A program made the position numbers and the translations under genes. Below the pieces are notes generated by a model that searched no databases, was not told where the DNA came from, and was given only the letters and a program-made list of their open reading frames with translations. From NCBI GenBank assembly GCA_902795045.1, contig CADBJU010000024.1, forward strand, positions 1 to 56,704: a DNA stretch of 56,704 nucleotides, read 5' to 3'. The DNA comes from Oscillospiraceae bacterium (GTDB lineage: Bacteria > Bacillota > Clostridia > Oscillospirales > Oscillospiraceae). How positions within the stretch are numbered: position 1 is the stretch's first letter; each line of letters opens with the position of its first letter. This document shows, in pieces, positions 34,357-41,741 of the stretch.

Positions 34357-36283
34357 ATGCACGGCCTCCTTCGGGAAGCTGGAAAACGAGAGCCTCTCCT
34401 TCCGCGACGGGCTGAACGTCATCTACGCCCCCAACGAGAGCGGCAAGTCCACCTGGTGCGCCTTCATCATGGCCATGCTCTACGGCATCGACAGCTCCGA
34501 GCGCACCCGGGCGGGCTATCTGCCGGACAAGCTCCGCTACGCCCCCTGGTCGGGCGCGCCCATGGAGGGCACCATGGACCTGGAGGCCGACCGCTGCGAT
34601 ATCACCATCACCCGCTCCACCAAGGGCAAGAACGCCCCCATGCAGGAGTTTTCCGCCGTCTACACCGGCACCAACGTCCCCGTCAAGGGCATGACCGGCT
34701 CCAATGCCGGGGAGATGCTGACCGGGGTATCGAAGGACGTGTTCCGCCGCAGCGCCTTCATCGCCCAGGGAAACGTCGGCGTGACCGGCAGCCCCGAGCT
34801 TGAAAAGCGCATCAGCTCCATCGTCACCACCGGCGAGGAGAGCTGCTCGTGGTCCGAAGCGGACGAGCGGCTTCGCGCCTGGCAGCGAAGGCGGCGCTAT
34901 AACCGCAAGGGCCTCCTGCCGGAGCTTGAGGGCAAAATGGACGAGACCCAGAGGCGCCTGGAGGAGATGAGCTCGTCGGTGCAGGACGCCGAGGAGCTGG
35001 ACCAGCGCCTGCGGGAGAAGCAGGCCCAGTGTGAGGACCTCGAAAAGCAGATGGCCGAGAGCCGCAAGCGCCAGCGCCGGGAGGCGCTCGAGCGCCTGAG
35101 CCGCAGCAAGAGCCAGATGGAGGAGAGCTCCGCCCGCCACGACCGTGCACTCGAGACCCTGAGCGATCTGCGCGAGCAGCTGCGGCAGGACCGCTTCGGC
35201 CTCCGGGAGCCGGACAGCCTCGAGGCGGAGGCGGCGGAGGATCTGGAGACCCTCTCTTCCCTGCGCTCCCGGGCGGGGCAGAAGAGCAGCCCCATCTGGA
35301 CGGTGCTGCTGGTGGCCCTGGCCATGCTGGCCGCGGCGCTGTACGGAACGTATCAGCATATCGCGCTGATCGTGGCGGCGGCGGTGCTGTGCCTCGCGGC
35401 GCTGTACTTCCTCTTCCGCTACAGCCGCGAGCACCGCGCCCGCGAGGATGCGCGCGCATCGCAGAAACGAATACTGGAAAAATACCATGCCCGCTCCTCA
35501 GGAGAGATCCGCGAGGCCCTGAGCGAGCACCGCGCCCTCTGGGAGGAGATGGAGCAGGCCGAGAAGGAGGAGCGCGCCTGCCGCGGCAGCTTTGAAAGCG
35601 CGCGCGGGATGCTCTCCGAGATGCAGGACACCGCCCTCCGGGCCCTGGACTTTACCGACGGCAATTCCGAGGCCGCGCGCCTGGGCCGTCAGCTCGCGGC
35701 GGGCCGGGCCGAGATCGAGACGCTGTCGAGACAACTGGCCCAGGCAAACGGACGGCTCACCGCCCTGGGCGATCCCCTGGTGCTCTCCAGCTCTCTCGGC
35801 TATATGCGCACCGAGTACGAACAGCTTTGTGACGAGTATGACGCCATCAGTCTCGCCATCGACACCCTCAAGGACGCGGACACCGAGATCCAGCGCCGCT
35901 TCTCCCCGGAGCTGGGGAAGGTGGCCTCCGGCTACATGTCGGCGGTGACGGGCGGCAGATATGCCGACGTGCTCATCAACCGCGATTTCTCCGCCATGAC
36001 GCGCATCAGCGACGATGCGGTCTCCCGCCGCGCGGAATATTTAAGCGCCGGGACGCTGGATATCATGTATCTGGCGGTGCGCCTCGCGGTATGCGAGCTG
36101 GCCCTTCCCGACGGGGAGCCCTGCCCCCTGATCCTGGACGACGCGCTGGTAAACCTCGATGACGAGCGCCTGGAGCAGGCCATGAAGCTCTTGGGTGAGA
36201 TCGCCAGGGAGCGGCAGGTCATACTCTTCAGTTGTCGGAAAAATGAGGAGAAAGCGGATGAAAAAGTGGAGAGTGAAAAGTGA
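34343..36283 (+). CDS. SbcC/Rad50-like AAA ATPase (YhaN-like), membrane-anchored
   Basis: The 646-residue ATPase has Walker A APNESGKST (about 29-37), a coiled coil, two membrane helices in the middle (WTVLLVALAMLAAALYG and IALIVAAAVLCLAALYFLF, about 318-358), a second coiled coil, and the C-terminal signature and Walker B CPLILDDALVNLDDERL. It is much shorter than Bacillus YhaN (over 900 residues), with reduced coiled coils. The last residues (DEKVESEK) are encoded by the arm of an R5 repeat, so the original C-terminus was probably replaced. It acts with the YhaO-like nuclease. Confidence 0.87.
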   Translation: MKIRKCTASFGKLENESLSFRDGLNVIYAPNESGKSTWCAFIMAMLYGIDSSERTRAGYLPDKLRYAPWSGAPMEGTMDLEADRCDITITRSTKGKNAPMQEFSAVYTGTNVPVKGMTGSNAGEMLTGVSKDVFRRSAFIAQGNVGVTGSPELEKRISSIVTTGEESCSWSEADERLRAWQRRRRYNRKGLLPELEGKMDETQRRLEEMSSSVQDAEELDQRLREKQAQCEDLEKQMAESRKRQRREALERLSRSKSQMEESSARHDRALETLSDLREQLRQDRFGLREPDSLEAEAAEDLETLSSLRSRAGQKSSPIWTVLLVALAMLAAALYGTYQHIALIVAAAVLCLAALYFLFRYSREHRAREDARASQKRILEKYHARSSGEIREALSEHRALWEEMEQAEKEERACRGSFESARGMLSEMQDTALRALDFTDGNSEAARLGRQLAAGRAEIETLSRQLAQANGRLTALGDPLVLSSSLGYMRTEYEQLCDEYDAISLAIDTLKDADTEIQRRFSPELGKVASGYMSAVTGGRYADVLINRDFSAMTRISDDAVSRRAEYLSAGTLDIMYLAVRLAVCELALPDGEPCPLILDDALVNLDDERLEQAMKLLGEIARERQVILFSCRKNEEKADEKVESEK

Positions 36284-36437
36284 AAAGTGGAGTTATCATG
36301 TCTCCTTCGGAGATAAATTGTACTTTTCATATACCTCACCTTGCGGCATCCAATGAAAAATACTGAGGGCAGAGCCTGTTTTCATCGCGGCGCAGCCGCT
36401 CCTTCACTTCACTTTCCGCTTTCCACTTTTCACTTTC
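36261..36437. repeat. Intergenic inverted repeat R5 (copy 5), overlapping two genes
   Basis: The left arm (36261-36294, AGTGGAGAGTGAAAAGTGAA) covers the end of the YhaN-like gene. The right arm (36401-36437, TTCACTTTCCGCTTTCCACT) covers the open N-terminal frame of the DUF2752 gene. The core contains CGGCGCAGCCGCTCC and the stem TCTCCTTCGGAGA (36301-36313). Confidence 0.8.
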
Positions 36438-36814
36438 TGATACGCACAGCCGTTGGTATTCTGGTGCCAATGCTGGTTTTCCTCGCCTGCCGCCGGCTTT
36501 TGCGCGGCGGGGGACTTTTGTGCCTGTTTTATGAGCTGACGGGGCTGTACTGCCCCGGCTGCGGCTCGGGCCGGGCGGCGATTGCGCTGCTGCGCGGGCA
36601 TGTTTGGGAGGCGTTTTCCCACAACGCGCTGCTTTTTCTTCTGGGCATTCCCTGCGGGGCGCTGCTTGTATGGGAGTATCTGCGCTTTGTGTTCCCCGGC
36701 CTGGGGCCTAAAAAAATCGAGCTGCCCGTCTGGACAGCCCGGCTCGCGCTGGGGATGATCGCTGTATTCTGGCTCCTGCGAAATATTCCCGGATTTGAGA
36801 TATTGGCACCGTAA
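36353..36814 (+). CDS. DUF2752 membrane protein
   Basis: A small integral membrane protein with the DUF2752 signature LTGLYCPGCGSGRAAIALL and a following loop GHVWEAFSHNALLFLL. About three membrane helices are visible. Function is unknown. Codons from ATG 36353 give 153 residues, but the first 30 or so (including SLHFPLSTFHF) are encoded by the R5 arm and there is no good ribosome-binding site. Translation may really start further in, for example near the GTG or ATG of ILVPMLVF. The downstream zinc-ribbon gene follows after 31 bases. Confidence 0.75.
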   Translation: MKNTEGRACFHRGAAAPSLHFPLSTFHFLIRTAVGILVPMLVFLACRRLLRGGGLLCLFYELTGLYCPGCGSGRAAIALLRGHVWEAFSHNALLFLLGIPCGALLVWEYLRFVFPGLGPKKIELPVWTARLALGMIAVFWLLRNIPGFEILAP

Positions 36815-36845
36815 TAAAATGAAACAGGAAAAGAGATGATTTTTC

Positions 36846-37553
36846 ATGAAACATTGTCCGAACTGCGGTGTGGCGGTAGAGGAGGGACAGCGCTTCTGCG
36901 GCGAATGCGGCGCGAAGCTCCAGTTTGACCCCCTGCCGACCGAGCCCGTCTACACCGACAACGAGAGGCTGAAAAACGACCCGAACCTGCGCTCCGCCGA
37001 CCCCGCACCGAAGGCCAGGCGCGGGCAGGAAAAGGTGCCGGAGCTGACGCTGGAGCCCGATCTCTGGGGCTCTGGGTCCGCCGCTGCCGCCGTCGCCGAG
37101 GAGCCGCCGAAGCCCGCCGAAGAGCCCGCGCCCGCCGAGACTGCCGCGCCGGTCATGCAGCTGGGGGCCCCCGCCATCGCCAACAGGGCGGACGAGCGCG
37201 ACTACGAGCGGCCCGACGCCGAATACCATGGCCCCGCCCGGGGCAGCCAGGGGGACTACCGCGCCCCCGCTCAGCAGACAAGCGAGCTGCCGCACGACTA
37301 CACCATGTCCCGCGCGCCCGGGGTATCCGACACCCCCGAGCAGAAAATGCCGAACCAGTCCCTCATGCTCGCCTGGAGCATCATCCTCAGCTGCCTTTGC
37401 AGCGTGTGCGGCATCGTGGGGCTTGTCAAGACCGTCAAGGCATACAAGCAGGTCGACCCCGCGCTCAAGTACAAGCTCCTGAGCTCGGCGAAGATCTGGC
37501 TCATTGTCGGCACCGTGCTCCACATCCTGCCCTTCCTCGCGGATTTGCTTTGA
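36846..37553 (+). CDS. Zinc-ribbon membrane protein with CD225-like C-terminus
   Basis: The 235-residue product starts with a double-knuckle zinc ribbon, CPNCGVAVEEGQRFCGECG (4-22). A long disordered Pro/Ala/Glu-rich segment follows (about 35-165). Two membrane helices lie at the end: LMLAWSIILSCLCSVCGIVG and IWLIVGTVLHILPFLADLL, with KTVKAYKQVDPALKYKLLSS between, matching the CD225/dispanin-like pattern. The role is unknown; such proteins may sense or organise membranes. GAAAAGAGA gives a modest ribosome-binding site. A strong terminator follows. Confidence 0.8.
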   Translation: MKHCPNCGVAVEEGQRFCGECGAKLQFDPLPTEPVYTDNERLKNDPNLRSADPAPKARRGQEKVPELTLEPDLWGSGSAAAAVAEEPPKPAEEPAPAETAAPVMQLGAPAIANRADERDYERPDAEYHGPARGSQGDYRAPAQQTSELPHDYTMSRAPGVSDTPEQKMPNQSLMLAWSIILSCLCSVCGIVGLVKTVKAYKQVDPALKYKLLSSAKIWLIVGTVLHILPFLADLL

Positions 37554-37561
37554 TCCCGCAT

Positions 37562-37613
37562 GAACAAACGCGGACAGACCCGTTTCGGATCTGTCCGCGT
37601 TTGTTGCTTTTTT
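37562..37613 (+). terminator. Terminator of the ymdB-yhaO-yhaN operon end
   Basis: AACAAACGCGGACAG pairs with CTGTCCGCGTTTGTT across 37563-37603, with T6 at 37608-37613. Confidence 0.92.
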
Positions 37614-37620
37614 ACCGCTT

Positions 37621-37739
37621 ATACTATTCCTTGATAAGAAGCTTTATTGGATTCCCGAGGAAAATTTGTGCCAGACAAGGCGAAGCCCGCAGAGCATAAT
37701 GGAGATATATGGTCAAGGGTTTCTATCAAGGAATAGTAT
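37621..37739. repeat. 119-bp MITE-like element R6
   Basis: The 16-bp terminal arms ATACTATTCCTTGATA (37621-37636) and TATCAAGGAATAGTAT (37724-37739) are exact reverse complements. The core has no coding frame. The right end touches the stop codon (37741-37739) of the minus-strand binding-protein gene. Confidence 0.85.
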
Positions 37740-39022
37740 TAACCTTCAAGCTTGCCGAAGCTCTCCACGGCCTCGTCCACGCTCATGGTCCCCTCCGCCA
37801 CCGCGTAGACGGCGCGGCGGAGCTCACGGCAGGGCTCGTCCAGCAGGCCGAGGGACTCGGCGTACAGGGAATGCGCCTCGTCCACCTCGCCGAAGGCCGC
37901 GTACATGCCGTCGAGCGAGAGGTCCGCGGAGGCGGTGAGCAGGCGCTTGATGCGCGCAAGCTCATTGAGCTCCTTCGTGCTGAGCAGAAAGCGCATGAAC
38001 TCGTTGGTCATGTCCAGATCGTCACAGTTTACGTTGACCGAAAAGCTCATGGGCACCAGGGTCACGAACCAGCCGCCCTCCTCCGTCACCGGGATGGGCC
38101 AGAAGCTGTAGGGGAAGGGATTTGCCTGGAAGGCTTCGGACCGGGCCTCGCGCTTGCCGGTGCCGGAGACGGTGTCGCCGTTGCAGAACATCATGGGGAT
38201 GTCGCCCTCGAAGAAGCGCAGGATCATGGCGTTATAGTTGTCGGCAAGGGAGGTGCAGACCTCCTTGTTCACGCAGCCGCTGTCCATGAAGTTTTTCGTC
38301 AGCTCCAGCACCGGGCGGAAATATTCGCCCGCGCCGGGAGCAAAGCTGTTGACCGCCTCCACGGCCTCCGGCCTGTCCTTCAGAAGGCCGCAGGCATAGG
38401 GGTAAACGAGGGAGTAGAGCATGCTCGAGCCGGTGTCATAGTAGCCGAGAACGGGCGTGTCGCAGCCTGCGGCGCGGAAGGCCTCGCAGGCCGAAAGCAG
38501 GCCGGAGTAGCTTGTGGGGATCTCGAGGCCCAGCTTTTCAAACAGCGCCTCATTGACAAGCATGCCGTAGGTGGTGGAGAAGACCGGCGCCATGGGCACG
38601 CGGCCCTCGGCGTCTTTATACAGGAGCTCCGAGCGGATGCAGCCGAGATCGATGCCCAGCGCCGGGTCGCTCAGATCCTCCATGGATTCAAACACTGCGG
38701 TGTAATGCTCCTTGCCAACCATCCAGGGATAGCTGAAAAAGATGTTCGGCTTGTCTCCCGTCAGGGCGGTGCCGATGATGTTTTTGTAGTCGTCGAGCCT
38801 GGTATAGCTCAGCTCCACATTGGGATAATAGCGGTTGAAGGCGTCGAACTCCGCCTCCAGGGACTCAAAGTTGTAGTAGGTGCCCACCACGCGGATGCGT
38901 GCGCCGGCGTTCGTGTCCAGCGCCGGGATAAAGTCCGCGGCAAAGGCCGGGGCGGTGAGGGCTGTCATTATGAGCGCCAGCACGGCGAGCAGGCACAGGG
39001 TTGTTCTAACGTGTTTCATCAT
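37739..39022 (-). CDS. Solute-binding protein coupled to a hybrid histidine kinase
   Basis: The 427-residue family 1-like binding protein has a signal peptide (LCLLAVLALIMTALTAPAFA, ending near residue 28). It has RIRVVGTYYNFESLEAEFDAF, DKPNIFFSYPWMVGK, VFSTTYGMLVNEALFEKLGL and the C-terminal NEFMRFLLSTKELNELARI typical of such proteins. There is no lipobox cysteine and no permease or ATPase nearby. Its start lies 17 bases inside the kinase gene with AAAGGAGG 7 bases upstream, so it is made together with the kinase. That context suggests it presents a ligand to the kinase sensor domain rather than feeding an importer. The ligand is unknown. Confidence 0.82.
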   Translation of the reverse strand: MMKHVRTTLCLLAVLALIMTALTAPAFAADFIPALDTNAGARIRVVGTYYNFESLEAEFDAFNRYYPNVELSYTRLDDYKNIIGTALTGDKPNIFFSYPWMVGKEHYTAVFESMEDLSDPALGIDLGCIRSELLYKDAEGRVPMAPVFSTTYGMLVNEALFEKLGLEIPTSYSGLLSACEAFRAAGCDTPVLGYYDTGSSMLYSLVYPYACGLLKDRPEAVEAVNSFAPGAGEYFRPVLELTKNFMDSGCVNKEVCTSLADNYNAMILRFFEGDIPMMFCNGDTVSGTGKREARSEAFQANPFPYSFWPIPVTEEGGWFVTLVPMSFSVNVNCDDLDMTNEFMRFLLSTKELNELARIKRLLTASADLSLDGMYAAFGEVDEAHSLYAESLGLLDEPCRELRRAVYAVAEGTMSVDEAVESFGKLEG

Positions 39023-41552
39023 GCTTTGCCTCCTTTACCTTTCGGATTTCCTTGAGAACGTGTTTGATATCAATGGGCTTTGCCACATGGCCGTTCATGC
39101 CGACGGCAAAGCACTCCGCCACATTTTCGGAAAAGGCGTCCGCCGTCATGGCGATGATGGGGATGGACGCCGCCTTTTTATCGTCCAGGGCACGGATGGT
39201 CTTTGTAGCCTCCAGACCGTTCATGACAGGCATCTGGATGTCCATGAAGATCATGTCGAAGTCATCCCTGCCGGTGCCGCGCATGATGTCCACCGCCTCA
39301 GCCCCGTTGCGGGCGCGGGTGCAGGTGATGCCGCTCATCTGCAGGAGCATGGACACGACCTCCCAGTTGATGTCGTTGTCCTCGGCTACCAGGATGCGCA
39401 TGTCGGCAAGGTCGGCGTTGCTCTCCTCCTGCAGCTCCTTTGTCTGGCGGCCCAAAAGCTCGCTGATCTTCTCATAGAGCGTGGAGCGGAACAGAGGCTT
39501 GCTGATGAAGCCGTTGGCCCCCGCCCTGTGGGCCGCCTCTTCGATATCCGACCAGTCGTAGGCCGACACCAGCAGGATGGGCACCTCGTCCCCGGTGACC
39601 TCGCGCATCCGGCGCACCACCTCGACTCCGTCCATGCCCGGCATCTTCCAGTCCACGATCACCACGTCGTAGTCGCGCCCGTCCTGATGGCGTTTTGACG
39701 CAAGCTTTACAGCCTCTTCGCCGTCGGACACGGTCTCCGCCGCGGCGCCGAGGGAAGAGAGCGTATCCTTCGCCGTCTCCAGCAGGACCCGGTCGTCGTC
39801 CACCAGCAGCAGCTCCACATTGTCAAGCCGCAGCTCGCCCGCCGGGCGGTCTGCGTAGGGGATGTCGATGAGCACCGTAAAGGTGGTGCCCTCGCCCTCG
39901 CGGCTGACGCATTCGATGCTGCCGTCCATCAGCTCCACCATCTGCCGCGTGATGGCAAGGCCGAGGCCCGTGCCCTGGACGGAGTTGACGCGGCTGTCGG
40001 TCTGGCGGGAGAAGGGCTGGTACATGCGTTTCATGAATTCCTCGCTCATGCCGATGCCGGTGTCGGACACCCGGTAGAGAAGCCGCACGCAGCCGGGCTT
40101 GCTGCTCTCCTGTTCGAACAGATCCACGCTCACGCGGCCGTTCGGCTCGGTGTACTTGATGGCGTTGGAGAGGATGTTGATGAAGATCTGGTTCAATCGC
40201 AGCTGGTCGGCATAGAGCTCCTCATGCGTGACACGGTTGATGTGAAAGCCGAAGTCGATGTTTTTTTCCTTCACCATGGGCTGGGAGATGTTGACCAGGT
40301 TCTCCGCCGTCTCCACGATGGAAAAGCGCACGGGGCTGAGGGTGAGCTGCCCGCTTTCCACCTTGGAGATATCCAGGATATCGTTGATGAGCGTGAGCAG
40401 ATGGCTGCCCGCAAGGCGGATCTTGTGCAGGTTCTCCTGCGTACTCCGGGGGGCCTCCACATTCTTTTCCGCGATGGCGGCAAGGCCTGTGATGGCGTTC
40501 ATCGGCGTGCGGATATCGTGGGACATGGTGGACAGAAAGTCGGTCTTGGCGCGGTTCGCGCTCTCGGCCTCACGGGCGGCGGCACGCAGACGGCGGTTGA
40601 GGCTCGTCATGTACAGCAGGTCCACCAGCAGAAGCAGCACCAGTCCCGCCGCCATGGCGCCCAGCAGCACCCAGTCCACGGTGCCGCGGTCGAGATCGGC
40701 CATGCGCACCATGCTCAGGATCGTCCAGTCCCCGGTGGCGGCTACCGGCGCATGGGCAATGAGGCAGCTTTCGCCTTTGGAGTCGAGCATCTGGAAGCTC
40801 CCCGCGCTGCCGATGAGGGTTTTGCGCAGCTGTTCGAGGCGGGTGTCGTCCGTCTCGTTATAGGAGCGGTAAAATTCCATGAAGTCAGCATTCTTGAAGG
40901 AGCGGCCCTTGATGATGTAGCTGCCGGCGCTGTCAATCAGGGACAGCTCCGCGCTTGCGTATTCCTCGCTGGGAAAGGCCCACTTCCCGGCAAGCTCCGA
41001 GATGGGCACCACGCGCAGCAGCAGGCCGTCGCGCAGGTTCCCCTTCTCGTCAAGTAGGCGGATGCGGTTGCAGAAGGCGATGGACTGGGTGCCGCTGATG
41101 GGGTTTGTGTAGGCGCGGGTGATATTGATGCCCTCGCCGATGTCCCCGATATGCTCAAGGTTGCGGGCGATGTCGATATTCAGGTAGGAGACGGCGTAGT
41201 CGTCCTCCGTCCCGGCGCGCGGCCTGGTGCTCAGGCCCTGCAGCACCCCGTCCGTCTCCGTGAGCAAATGGGCGGAGACCGTGGGCAGCACGTGGGAGAC
41301 GCGGATAAAGGCGGCGGCCTCCTCGAGGGTCATGCCGACAGAGTTGATATAGCGCGCCCACACGTCGCAGATGCGCTGCTCCCCCACGAGGTAATTGGCC
41401 GTGACCCGCTCCATGGCCACCGTCATGTCCTCGAAGGCAGTGATCTGGGAGGCGGTGATCTCTGCCCGCTCGCTGGCCACATATCGCGTCAGAAAGGTCA
41501 ATATGCCGATCACGATGAGAAGGTTGACGAGCACAATGCGAAAGCGTTTCAT
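39006..41552 (-). CDS. Hybrid sensor histidine kinase with two receiver domains
   Basis: The 848-residue kinase has a membrane helix at 5-22, a long extracytoplasmic sensor (about 25-290, dCache-like, with WTILSMVRM near its end), a second helix (about 297-318), then HisKA with FLSTMSHDIRTPMN (phospho-acceptor His345). The ATPase domain has NQIFINILSNAIKYT, DTGIGM and GTGLGLAI. Two receiver domains follow: DVVIVDWKMPGMDG and DMIFMDIQMPVMNGLEA. No HPt or output domain is present, so an external phosphotransfer protein or regulator is needed. AAGGAGGG is 10 bases before ATG. The binding-protein gene overlaps its end. Confidence 0.93.
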   Translation of the reverse strand: MKRFRIVLVNLLIVIGILTFLTRYVASERAEITASQITAFEDMTVAMERVTANYLVGEQRICDVWARYINSVGMTLEEAAAFIRVSHVLPTVSAHLLTETDGVLQGLSTRPRAGTEDDYAVSYLNIDIARNLEHIGDIGEGINITRAYTNPISGTQSIAFCNRIRLLDEKGNLRDGLLLRVVPISELAGKWAFPSEEYASAELSLIDSAGSYIIKGRSFKNADFMEFYRSYNETDDTRLEQLRKTLIGSAGSFQMLDSKGESCLIAHAPVAATGDWTILSMVRMADLDRGTVDWVLLGAMAAGLVLLLLVDLLYMTSLNRRLRAAAREAESANRAKTDFLSTMSHDIRTPMNAITGLAAIAEKNVEAPRSTQENLHKIRLAGSHLLTLINDILDISKVESGQLTLSPVRFSIVETAENLVNISQPMVKEKNIDFGFHINRVTHEELYADQLRLNQIFINILSNAIKYTEPNGRVSVDLFEQESSKPGCVRLLYRVSDTGIGMSEEFMKRMYQPFSRQTDSRVNSVQGTGLGLAITRQMVELMDGSIECVSREGEGTTFTVLIDIPYADRPAGELRLDNVELLLVDDDRVLLETAKDTLSSLGAAAETVSDGEEAVKLASKRHQDGRDYDVVIVDWKMPGMDGVEVVRRMREVTGDEVPILLVSAYDWSDIEEAAHRAGANGFISKPLFRSTLYEKISELLGRQTKELQEESNADLADMRILVAEDNDINWEVVSMLLQMSGITCTRARNGAEAVDIMRGTGRDDFDMIFMDIQMPVMNGLEATKTIRALDDKKAASIPIIAMTADAFSENVAECFAVGMNGHVAKPIDIKHVLKEIRKVKEAKHDETR

Positions 41553-41631
41553 TGCAGCCTTCCCTCCTTGTGTGTATATTTCTTCCGGTTCAGTATACCA
41601 TTTGCGGAGATGGGGCGCAAGGGAAAGCGGT

Positions 41632-41665
41632 AAGTGAAAAGTGAAAATATAGCGAGTGGAGTTTG
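41632..41665. repeat. Single-arm R5 fragment
   Basis: AAGTGAAAAGTGAAAATATA followed by GCGAGTGGAGTTTGACG lies in the 189-base gap upstream of the kinase gene. The rest of the gap holds only a terminator. Confidence 0.6.
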
Positions 41666-41698
41666 ACGTTATGGCGCGCCTCCGACACGGATGAAAAG

Positions 41699-41732
41699 GA
41701 TCCCCGGGGAGCGTTTTTGCTCTCCGGGGATC
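41699..41732 (-). terminator. Terminator of murI-DUF1934-argS
   Basis: GATCCCCGGGGAGC pairs with GCTCTCCGGGGATC (one mismatch) around a GTTTTT loop. On the minus strand CCTTTTC follows. Confidence 0.75.
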
Positions 41733-41741
41733 GCTGCGTTT

